Part shown: positions 11,007 to 21,246 of the stretch, one piece after another
Layout: every line of letters starts with the position of its first letter
How positions within the stretch are numbered: position 1 is the stretch's first letter
Assembly (NCBI GenBank): GCA_027627225.1
Contig: CM051024.1
Location: 79,614,704-79,678,703, forward strand
Source: Congeria kusceri
Lineage: Eukaryota; Mollusca; Bivalvia; Myida; Dreissenidae
Direction of reading: 5' to 3'
Length of the DNA: 64,000 nt
Position numbers and translations under genes: made by a program
Notes under the pieces: generated by a model
What the model saw: the letters and a program-made list of their open reading frames with translations, nothing else
What the model was told of the DNA's origin: nothing
The model's database searches: none

Positions 11007-11425
11007 CCCCATCTCTCCCCAACTATATGTCGATATACCATTTAGTCTTTGCTCGATAATACTAATGCGTTACGCTACTATGTCATTTACAGTATTCTTT
11101 GTATTACAATCTGTTTCAATATTTGAAATTCCATACTTCGAAATTATTATAGTTAGTCAATTTAGGTACTGTCCTTATCCATTTGACAATCACGTTGTAG
11201 TTTCACAGACTATATAGTTTACACCGTATCAGCATCTCATTTACAACGACAGAAGAGAGACATAGCATAAGCTCAGGCTTCATTCTCAATTCTGTCGAAT
11301 TTATCCTATGATTCACTCTAAAGCATCTTTTCAACATATTATGATTTTTGATATTTGGTCAAATGAATTATGTATGTTGTTTTGTGATGCTTGCATGTAT
11401 ATTTGATTGATTAAATAAATATTGT

Positions 11426-12470
11426 TTAAACTAAAGATCAATTCAAAAGAATGAACAGTTGGATACATATTGTGTTCTAACTTGTTAATAATTATGATCG
11501 TATTACAGTTATGGGAAGCGGTTAACATCATGTATATTTGTATTTTTACATTGTATTTTGACATGTGGTGTCAGAGTTATCGAACATTTTCCAAGTTAGA
11601 TCCACAAAGATATGCTGTCCAATGGAATCACAATTTGTATTGTTTGCTTTGTATGTGTATGAAATATTGAACCAATTTGGTATTATGTATGTATGGGATC
11701 AAATTAACAACGTTCAGGTGTATACAACAGCCTTTCAACAAGGGTAAGCATTTGTTGTTGTTTTTTTTAAATTACAGTTCGGTTTAACTATTGTCAAGGC
11801 CAGGCGAAGATAGACAACAAACCAGTAATCTACAACTCGGTATGTTCTCTTAGTCTATTACTCAAATCGTTTTGCGGTTTTCTTCTAAGAAAACAACATA
11901 TGACATTGCAACATTACACGAATCCCTCTAGGTATTTGTTCCAGAAACAAAAATTACATTACGACGATATATACAATGTACATATACTTCGACTTTACCC
12001 GGGGAATCTAAGCGTCCCATTATACTGTAAAATTTGAGACACTGTACTTCACACAACCGTTTTTTCTCATCTTTTTGTCATTACAAAGCGATGAATATAA
12101 AGAGACACGCGTAGTTTTTTTTAATTTAAGTGAGATCATTTCATAAATGATCATTTTGAACGTATAATGTAAGTTTTCCACGTTATACCATTTGAGGGCA
12201 AAATTTAAATTCAAATGTATAAAAATGATTTCGATACAACTCTTTTCACTTAGTAAATAGTACTAAATGCGAGTCAAAAACACAACACTGTAAAACTCAC
12301 CAGTGTGGGACAGCTATGGCGAGAAGCTTCTTAGACAAATTGTTAGCCCACATATATTGTGGCTTATCCAGTTATAATTCCAATTGTTTTAAATTTTGCA
12401 TTGACGATTGTAGGCATAAAAAGGCATACAAATTACCTTTTTCAAAAGATCTCTAACTCGATATTTGATA
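11426..12470. other. AT-rich stretch, no gene recognised
   Basis: Only short ORFs without recognisable domains. It lies between the LINE tail and the hAT derivative. Confidence 0.5.
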
Positions 12471-13000
12471 CAGGGTTTCCCGCAGGCCCGTATCGCTTGT
12501 CGGCACCGAAAAGCCTTCGAAGCAGAACCCTATTTGCCGACATGCTTTAATTTTGCCGACAACCCTTTTATTTCATAGCGACAAGCCTTAATCCGCTCGT
12601 TAAACACACGCGTCGTCGCCGCTAATCGATGTATCAATGTGAGAATAAAGCTTAATTGCACAGCAGGACAGCGTCTGAACGTTCTACTCCAATCAGACGC
12701 GCGTTAACAGGGTTGTCGCTATTCCAGGCGGAGTTAATTACGTTCGACAGTTTGCCAATCAAGACGATAAGAAGCTTGAAAATTCAAGCTACATTATCGT
12801 AAAAACTAATCGTTTAATGATAATACAAACGCTAAGATTTGTTTGAAGCCTTTGAACGAATCGGCTGAATACATTTTTGTATTCAACATCATTTATTCAC
12901 ATGCCGATAAATTGTATCGCTCGCACATTATTACGCAGAAATGTATACATCACATCATTTTTATATGTCAAATAATAAACCAATTTCAGTTTCGTATAAG

Positions 13001-13064
13001 ATTAATAATAATAATAATAATAATAACAATAATAATAATAATAATAATAATGATAATAATAATG
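13001..13064 (+). repeat. (AAT)n microsatellite
   Basis: A run of TAA/AAT triplets with single interruptions (AAC, ATG), inside the hAT derivative. Confidence 0.95.
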
Positions 13065-13939
13065 ACATATAAGTGAAACAGATACTTGTGCAAGCACTTA
13101 AAACACATGTGCATACATTCACATCGTTTTTATTCACAAATTAAAAACAATTTACCACTCTGTCAGTTGTTATAATTTCTTTCAATTACATATATATGCA
13201 CAGTGTCCAGATGCATATCCTGATGGTTTAAAACACACGGAAAAGTTACAGAGCTGGCGATGTGTTCAATTAAAATTTCAAATTATTTGTAAATACTAGA
13301 AGTTGCAGCGAAAACAGACGACGCTCACACGACAGTAAGGAGCGAAAAATGGCAAACGCCTGTGCAATTGCAGATTACATAGTCTTACTTAAGTTATCAT
13401 TTTCATTCATTGTAGTAGAATGCGCTTCGGCCAATTTCAACTTATGGAGGCTTACGTAAAGCACGTGGATATCGTGCACATCATAACTTTTTGAACTTCG
13501 ATAACTAATGCGCGATATCTTACGGAATAAATCTGTCAGATGGATATTCTTAAACAATTTAAAGTATTTGCACATAAAACAGAACGCATCGAAACGTGTA
13601 CATACACTTTCCCATTTACGGCACACAAACACTAAAACTTTTTTTATATAATTGTCAAGACTGCTTGTGACAAAATTATAATTTTGAGCAGTTTCATCGA
13701 ACGAGGGTCGGAGTCAAATAAAGGGCTTGTTTTTGCATTTTGTCGCTAAGAATAGCCCTGTTGCTTTATCAAAATCGTGTCAAAATGAGATTTTGGCATT
13801 ACTCACAACAGGTAATTACCAAAAGGCCCACAAGTAAACATAATTATGATGAGTGAATTGTGTTAAAATTGGATTTTTAATGGAAATGTAGGTACGAAGT
13901 ATGTTATTGTTGTTGTTTTGCTGTCGTTTTTGCGTGTGT

Positions 13940-13972
13940 AATGGGTGGGGGGTAGGTGGGTGGTGAGTAGAA
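13940..13972 (+). other. G-rich tract, possible quadruplex, conserved in both hAT copies
   Basis: The tract contains GGGTGGGGGGTAGGTGGG near the right end of the hAT derivative. The other copy keeps the complementary C-rich tract at 29520-29543, so the run belongs to the transposon end and not to chance local composition. A quadruplex is an inference. Confidence 0.5.
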
Positions 13973-14254
13973 ACATGTGGTCTGGGTAAGGATCGGGTGA
14001 TGCGTACAAGCCTTCAGGAAATTCTGCGGGAAACTCTGACACAGGTAATTAACAGAAGTTTAAGGTTGAACGCTTTGAAAAACATGCCTGGAGTTCAATA
14101 CCCGAGTATAATACATGTCAAATAAGTCAGTCTTTTGAATACCCTCTCTGAAACCTGATCGAAAAACGCTACAAGGAACGATTGTTTTCATGTGTTTATG
14201 GTCGAAAAACATGTCAACGTTTTCAAATGTGATAATTTTAGAACATGCATTGCG

Positions 14255-14747
14255 TTAAAGGACTATGTCAACAACAAATTGGCTTCCTATTGCACTATCA
14301 ATGATATTGTTTGATAGAAATGCGCTTTACTAAGACATGTGCAGTAAATAAATAAAAAATAATTTAATACAAAATAAGATATTTGATAAAAACAAACTAG
14401 CAAAAAAGCCTGAAAAAATTAAAAGCCCAGGCGAACTCACGATTTAGGGGCCATACGAAGAAATGACAGTAGACCGAGATTTAACCAACTGCTTGGAAAG
14501 GAGTCCTTTGTAAACTACGGTTATACTAAGAGCTCACAATTTTGACGTCAAAATGTAAACAATAAAAAGGCCAAACAAACACGACATATATTATAAATTG
14601 ATTTTTATCTTAGAATGTGTACACTCTTTTCCCATTATATATACCCTGTTTTAACCGTTATAACATGCCAGTATTAATATCTAAATTTCAGATAGTTTTA
14701 AGAAATTGCTTTCTTGAGGCCCTTTTGGATGACATAGTCCCTTTAAA
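14255..14747. mobile_element. MITE family A, copy 1
   Basis: The left end TTAAAGGACTATGTCA and right end GATGACATAGTCCCTTTAA are inverted repeats. The same ends and matching inner text (TTCCTATTG near the left; GAAATTGC and GAGGCCCTTTT near the right) occur at 26809-27106. The terminal TTAA is part of the palindrome, so a TTAA target cannot be separated from the element's own end. Length about 493 bp, non-coding. Confidence 0.85.
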
Positions 14748-14774
14748 CCAGTCTTTTCAGGCGCCAGTATATTT

Positions 14775-14870
14775 ATAAGGGATGGCAAAACTATTCGAAT
14801 ATTCGATTGGTTGGTCGCCATTCGAAAAGTTAAAACGCCATTCGAATATTCGCAAATTTGTATTGCTGTT
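14775..14870 (+). repeat. ATTCGAATATTCG repeat cluster
   Basis: ATTCGAATATTCG occurs at about 14793 and, as CATTCGAATATTCG, at about 14841, with CCATTCGAAAAG between. It is a small palindrome-rich relic of an unknown element. Confidence 0.5.
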
Positions 14871-16136
14871 TAAAAAAACAACAATCATTTTCCGCCATAG
14901 AAAGTAATTTTCCGTCAACATAAAGGCAGTATTTCACTAACAGAGACCTAATACCATGTTATCACTAGAATGGCCCCGTGTCACGTGTCAGACTGAAAGA
15001 TATTGAATACACGGGTTGGTGTCAGTCTCAATGTGTCTAGTCGCCAGTAATACACAATTACATCCGACAGTAGGAAACAATAACTGTTAATTGTTTATTA
15101 CAACTAGAGTTTAGACTTCTGAAAAGAGTAGCAAATTAAAGAAGTGCGATCAAACATTTAGCAGTCATTTTAGCTGAGACACGTTGCTCAAATTTGCTAA
15201 TAAACTAATGCTTATCGAAGCGTTTCCAGACTGACAGACATGTATACATTTTGAAAACGTTTTTGTTTAAAGAACAATTTGAATGGGTCCTGCAATTGTT
15301 AATGCTTTTGTACTGTGAAATGTATGCATTAATTAGAATTTGTTAATGAAGATACGACGGTACTGGCTAATCGGTACTAAAATGTCATAAAAAACAATGA
15401 TTACTATATGTCTCGTAATCCACAAAGTGTACAGTAGGTAATACAATATTCCAATATTCGATGTCCTATGTGTTTTATCATTTTTATGTAATACGTTATA
15501 AATACGTTTGATGTGGTGGTTCGCTGAAACGCAATATATCTTAGTTCCATGCAAAGATCTTCGAAACATAGCGGTGGGTTTCAGTACTTGGTTGCGCACT
15601 TGGTCAAAATCGAAACATTCCAGTTGGACATAATAAAGGAAGCATTGTTGGTCTTTATACCGTTTGTAGTTAAAGTGTCCTAACGTTTGGCATAACGTTT
15701 GAGAACTGAGAACATATTACATATTAAAACGATTATTTTTGTTGACAAGTGCAATTTTAACATTGGTTTAGCTTTCTCTTTGTTAAATCATTTGTTCAAA
15801 TTAACACACTTGCGCTTATTACTGTTTGATACTACAGAGTTTTCGTGGTATGGAGAGACATACACTGTTTTAGTTTAATGAAGGATGGCTGCATCACACG
15901 AGATGAAGACATGTACTAGTGGCAGCAAAGAAAGGGTAATGCTGGGTCATGAAAATTTTAAAGCAATTTTTCTCAATTAGTTGAACGTGTGTAGCATGCA
16001 AAATCAGTGTTCTTTCTGAATGAAAATAAAAACAACAATGCAGTACGGGACATTTTGCGAAAAGGAATTAATATAGCGAATTTAAGTAGATAAGTCATCG
16101 AAGAAAACGAATGACCTATGCAAGATCGTACATGAA
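14871..16136. other. AT-rich stretch, no gene recognised
   Basis: A minus-strand ORF at 15333-15599 has no recognisable domain, no flanking exon signals and ordinary AT-rich composition. I see nothing else. Confidence 0.45.
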
Positions 16137-16881
16137 CGAGGGGCGATCCATAATTAACCGGACTGGCTTTGAATTTTATTTATTGCTTAATATCTTTGAA
16201 TAAAAGTTTCAGATACAAGCGTTTATTTATTATTTAATATGGAAACAACACAATATTGATTTCAAAGCATACACTCTGAATGTTGTTCGTTGCTATAGCA
16301 ACCCATACCCCTTTAAGCGGGGACGGTGTCGTAATTTTGCTTTATTATTTGAATTTGATAGAAAAATAAATAGTTTGAAACGTTTTCCGCTTCGGCGCCA
16401 ATTGACGTACGGTGTCATTGGTGTATCAAACGTCATTGGTCAATTTTAAGACGTCATTGTAAACACGACTTGCTAGTAAAACGAGTTTAAGCGTTACTGC
16501 CCGTTTCCTTTCATGGCGTCATCTGATGCTACCGGTATTATAAATTTCTGTTGTGAGCATAATATTCGCCGACCAAAACCTCCGAGATGAAGAGTGGTAT
16601 ATTATCCAGTTTTAGCGCGATGAAAAATGTGTAGCTTACGCTGGTGATTTTTTGAAAGATGACAGAAACACGCTACGTCATTTTGACGTACAGTTTTAGT
16701 CTAAGCGTCCCCGACGGTTGTTATAATAATGTATGTTCATTTTTATTTCTTGCATTACAGCTATGAAACTTTCAGATAATATAGATAAATGATTGTTAAG
16801 ATTTAATGTCTTTTTTATTTACGTGTGCCTTGTTGTTTAAAAATAACAGTCTCAGTCCGGTTAATTCTGGATCACCCCTCG
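16137..16881. mobile_element. MITE with 29-bp terminal inverted repeats
   Basis: The left end CGAGGGGCGATCCATAATTA continues with ACCGGACTG. The right end (16853-16881) is its reverse complement with two mismatches. The right end is followed by TA and the left end is preceded at short distance by TA, which fits but does not prove a Tc1/mariner-type TA target. Length 745 bp; no coding capacity. Confidence 0.85.
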
Positions 16882-16997
16882 TACAAGGCATTCTGGGCAT
16901 ATACAGTTGTGTCAGCATTAAAGATTGTAGGAATTTCCAACCAACAGTATTGTTAGCGTTTAATGATGTAAGGTAGTATTAGTTACCCTGTAAGTAA

Positions 16998-17030
16998 CTG
17001 AGGGTGTATGGGATATACACCCTCAGTGGC
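16998..17030. other. Perfect hairpin
   Basis: CTGAGGGTGTAT and ATACACCCTCAG are 12-bp arms around a 5-base loop (GGGAT). A related CATACTTACCCTCAG follows near 17038-17052, suggesting a small inverted-repeat relic. Confidence 0.7.
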
Positions 17031-17060
17031 TTCATACCATACTTACCCTCAGTTGCAAAC

Positions 17061-18354
17061 AGTGTAACGAAGTATCTCACCGACTACCTTTCACTTGCTT
17101 CTGTTAATTTATGTCACTTTAAAATTAAAGAAAGAAACACTTACAAAATAACACGAAACACATTTACAATGACGTCACGAAAATAAACAAAATGACGTCA
17201 TTAGACAGCGTTATTAGCCTTCTATGGGGTATTGAAATATAACCTTTGTGTATGGAAAATACCCCATGGTCATGTGACCTCTCTTAGCCAATAGGATCCC
17301 GTCATTTATGTAGGAGATGAAATATGTGTGTATACTTTAAGAGTGAAAGAAAAGAATCCTGGTGAAACACATGTAAGATACAACAGACATGTTTTATAAT
17401 CATATTGTGAATCAAGCGCAGAATAGACATATTTCTCGATTAAAATGATTTGATATCGTAGTGGATCAGTTAAAAAAAAAATCATTTAGATTACTTGACG
17501 TATAGTAAACCAGTTTAAATGTAATGTTTTGAAATTGTTCAGATTCTAACTATGAGCAAAACTTGAATAGCCAATGCTTTCGCCAGATTCAAATGTGTCA
17601 ATTCACAAACAAGCGTTGATGATCTGATATGAAAAAACAACATTATTTTGGTGTTATTATTATGGTGCTCACTTCTGTTGTTATAAGGAGGGTAAACATT
17701 TTGAAAGTAGAGTTGACGTTTGCCTTCTTCCAGTTAGCTCCTTTGGGCTAGTCAACAATTGAATGTTGTATATCTTTAAAAAAAATTAGATTTTTGCTAT
17801 TTTATGAAAACACAATCAATGAAAAGACCATTTAGAAGCATTATAGTATAAATCGTAATATTAACGTTTTAAGACAATGTCAAAGAACTGATCCGACTGC
17901 CCGCGGATCCTTATGAGCAGCACCCTGTACATTTTGTGTTCTAGATTTCTCTATAAATGTATACGGATTTCGTAAAAGCCTACTGACAAGTATTTCTTTC
18001 ATAATTATAAATAATCTATTTTAGTCGTCAGTAGAAATGGTTTATTAAGTATTATTAATTCTATTTTTTAATGCAAAAAGGCATACGTTTAAAATACGAT
18101 ACAATTTTATATGACCGACATACGTAATGGCATCGCACCAGATAAATGCCTTTTTTCTGCGCATGAACTATCTCCAGCCTCTCTCCCAATTGTTGAGAAA
18201 ATTCAATGAACGATTCTGACTAGGAGCATTTACAAAAATGTGTAACATACAATGTAGTACCAAATATAAAACACAGTTCCTACAAACCAATACCGCCATG
18301 TGTTTCGGTTGTCGAATATATTTAATACTAGTATGGAGGGTAAGTTGGTGTGCC
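17061..18354. other. No gene recognised
   Basis: AT-rich sequence with a TGACGTCA-type palindromic site repeated near 17170-17200, but no coding or RNA signal. Confidence 0.45.
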
Positions 18355-20645
18355 TTATTCCTGGTTTCTTATTCCTTATTCGAATAAGGAATAAGGAACT
18401 ATTCCTTATTCAAACTAGATATGTTTATGTCATTTTATAACGATTCAGAGTACACAAAGTCTTACGGTAAATCAGAACAATATTTAAAATATTCAGCTCC
18501 TATATTAATTCAACGAATAAGGAATAAGGAACTGGTTCCTTATTCCTTATTAAACATCGAATAAGAAACTGAAACTGTAGTGCAACAAGTACAAGTACAA
18601 GTACTGTATCGTTCCATCCGATTAGCAGGAAACATGATAATAAAAATCATTCGGTATAAACACAAATAATTAATTAACAGTTAAAATATATATTAAATGA
18701 ATAAGGAACAAGGAACTGGTTCCGCATTCCTTTTTTAAACTGAATATTATATATAATATAATATAATTATGTGTTTATGATCACCAACATTGCCAAACAT
18801 GAACGTAAAGAAGTTGAACACGGAGTATGCCTTCCGAAAAAAATCCGTTTATCTTCAAATTCGAGGGTATATCGTCTCCTTAACCTAGTGGTTAGGGCGT
18901 TTGCCTACGAAACGGGAGGTCGAAGGTTCGAATCTCGCATAGGGCTTGTTCTGAAATGGCCGGTTGCCTTCCCAACAGCTAGTTAAAATCGAGAAGTACC
19001 GATTGTCTTAATGTATTTTGTTATGTATGTCAAATGTATTAATGAATAAGGAACTCGAAGTTTCTAACTTAAACGATTACTGTTCACGTACCGAAAGGTA
19101 ACCCTTTACTATGATAATTATTTTAAATGTAGTCATGTATGTGACATGTATTGATCCTTATACATTTATACTAAGACTTACTCATAAATGTTTCAGTTCC
19201 TTATTCCTTATTCGAACTGAATAAGGAACTGGAATTGAAAACACAACACTCATTCACTGATGCTTCCTTCTTTTATAAACGGAGTAGAATTGAGAAAGAA
19301 TTAACCATTTCGCCTCAATAACCAGATTAACAATAGGAATCGATCATCCAAATTTGCTTGTCCGAAATTATGGCCTCCGAATAAGGAACTGGTTCTGTGG
19401 TGAACGAAGTACATTCGCCATTGCTTATATTAATAAAAGTAGAAATACGACAGAAAATACTCATTTGCCATACTTAACGAATATTTTATTATGTTTTAAT
19501 ACACATTTCAGTTAGAATGGAAGTCGAATGCGGAATATATTTTCAGAAGATATATTTTTCTGCAAATGAAATCAACTACATGCGAAACAATTCACTGTAT
19601 TCATATATATTTCATTACAAATATAATTATTTTTTACTAATGACCAGTTCCTTATTCCTTATTCGATCTGAATAAGGAACTGCAATTTTTCAACTTAAAC
19701 GATTACGGTACACATACCGAAAGGTAACCCATTTCTATGAGAATTAATTTAAATGTAGTCATGTATGTCAAATGTATTCATTCTAACACATTTCTTCTAA
19801 GAATTACTCATGAATGTTTAAGATCCTTATTCGCGGCTGAATAAGGAACAAGGAACCAGTTCCTTATTCCTTATTCAAACTGAATAAGGAAATGGAATTA
19901 AAAACACCACATTCATTCACTGATGTTTCCTTCTGTTAAAAATGGAGTAGAATTGAGCAAGAAAGTAACAGTTTCGCATAAATAACCAGTTTTACCGATT
20001 GGAATCGACAATCAGAATTTGCTTGTCCGCAATTATGGCATCCGAATAAGGAACTGGGTCTTTAGTTAACAAAGTACATTCGCCATTGCTTTTATTATAT
20101 CAACCAAAGTGGAAATAAGACAGAAAATACTCGTTTGCCATAATTAACGAATATTATATTATGTTTTAATACACATATCAGTTAGAATGGAAGTCGAAAC
20201 GGCATATATTTTCAGAAGATATATTTTTTGGTAATGTATAATCAACAACAAGCGATACAATTCACTGCATCCAGAAATATTTCATTACAAATGCAACAAT
20301 TTTTGACTACTGTTTCTGTTCCATTCTCACGGCTGAATAAGGAACCAGTTCCTTATTCCTTATTTAATCTGAATAAGGAACTGGAATTTCTAACTCAAAC
20401 GATTACTGTACACGTACCGAAAGGTAACCCATTACTATGAGAATTATTTCAAATACAAACATGAATGTATTCGTTCTAACACATTTCTAATAAGTATTAT
20501 TCATGAATTTCTTAGTTCCTTATTCGCGGCTGAATAAGGAACAAGGAACCAGTTCCTTATTCCTTATTCAAACTGATTTAGGAACTGGAATTAAAAGCAC
20601 GACATTCATTCACTGATGCTTTCTTCTGTTACAAACGGAGGCGAA
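18355..20645 (+). repeat. Satellite arm A, forward orientation
   Basis: Degenerate units carry blocks of GTTCCTTATTC facing GAATAAGGAAC. A perfect palindrome, ATTCCTTATTCGAATAAGGA extended by AT, is near 18376. The landmark GTACCGAAAGGTAAC occurs at 19088, 19715 (start varies) and 20414, spacing roughly 630-700 bp. The arm is the reverse complement of arm B at 21247-24780. No coding capacity is conserved. Confidence 0.9.
18874..18952 (+). tRNA. tRNA-like sequence, probably a SINE head or tRNA pseudogene
   Basis: An A-box-like stretch TTAACCTAGTGGTTAGGG and a B box GGTTCGAATCTCG are spaced as in a tRNA gene. The anticodon arm CGTTT/AAACG encloses GCCTACG, which lacks the expected T before the anticodon. 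The acceptor ends (GTCTCCT and the text after the T-arm) do not pair. This points to a tRNA-derived SINE or pseudogene, not a working tRNA. It lies in a gap within satellite arm A. Confidence 0.5.
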
Positions 20646-21246
20646 GTGAGAAAAAACGTAATAAAAAATAATATAATTTTTAACAATATATTTTTGAAAA
20701 CTGGGTAGAAACTGAACATGCGTATCCATTTTTTTTTTCTTCGTACACATAAGCGGGTATTCCATGTGCACGCGAACGTAAACGTACACGTGAATATGAA
20801 GGGATGCGTGTACGTTAAATAAAATCGCCCTCCAAAGATACTGTTGGTCATATTCCATGTGTCCGTTCCGTGAGCGTGATTACTATCCGTGAACGTGAAA
20901 TTTCGCTCCTTGAACTCTTTTTTCACGTTCACGGGCATTCACGCAGGACCATTAGTACAGAAATATGCCAATGGAAAGTATGATGTCACCTTAAAAAACG
21001 TAAGAAGTGATGGAATTGATAAGTCAACATAGCGACATTTATTGTATTACGATGTCAGAGCACAGAGATGCGTCCATAACAAGAAATATCCGGAGGTCAA
21101 TCACACACAGCCTGAGTATAGATGTAGCTTTAGGTACATTTGTTTATACTTGCGCATATATTGTACTTTGTGTATAAATTGATCTTTGTAGCCCCCCCTT
21201 TTAATTTATGATGCAAGCTTTGAAACGGTCGTCACTTGAATGTTCT
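20646..21246. other. Spacer between the opposed satellite arms
   Basis: A ~600-bp unique stretch separates the two arms. It contains CACGTTCACGG-type text in both directions (near 20890 and 20925) and CGTGAACGTGAAATTTCGCT, so it may be a small inverted-repeat element. A minus-strand ORF crosses it (20606-20938), but its ends lie in satellite and it has no recognisable domain. Confidence 0.6.

Larger units (their letters stand above)
7973..11425 (+). mobile_element. CR1/L2-like non-LTR retrotransposon (LINE), inactive
   Basis: An endonuclease/reverse-transcriptase ORF is recognisable over about 3 kb, in the usual order: 2A-like leader, AP-endonuclease-type domain, RT, C-terminal CxC finger region. 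It carries several stops and frame changes. Two segments are missing: the join at about 9050-9120, and the RT block between SDYLSERRQ and FADDT. The sequence after the last ORF runs into TTGATTGATTAAATAAATA (about 11403-11421), resembling the short-repeat 3' tails of this class. No ORF1 is seen upstream, so the copy is 5'-truncated or lacks ORF1. The clade is inferred from protein motifs only. Confidence 0.85.
12471..14039 (+). mobile_element. Non-autonomous hAT derivative (internal deletion of the 29.5-kb element)
   Basis: The ends are CAGGGTTTCCCGCAGG (12471) and CTGCGGGAAACTCTG (ending 14039), imperfect terminal inverted repeats starting with CAG as in hAT elements. The first ~155 bp are the reverse complement of 33570-33725, and 13077-14039 is the reverse complement of about 29458-30172, so both ends match the longer element in opposite orientation. 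The transposase part is replaced by ~450 bp containing an AAT microsatellite. Subterminal GCTTGTCGGC, GCCGACAACC and GCGACAAGCC motifs repeat near the left end. No clean 8-bp target duplication was found. Confidence 0.8.

Noticed and set aside
18874..18952. Functional tRNA gene
   Set aside because: The acceptor stem does not pair and the anticodon loop lacks the normal T; kept only as a tRNA-like relic.
20606..20938. 110-residue minus-strand ORF in the satellite spacer
   Set aside because: Its ends lie in satellite sequence, no domain is seen, and the GTGAACGTGAAA-type text explains its composition.
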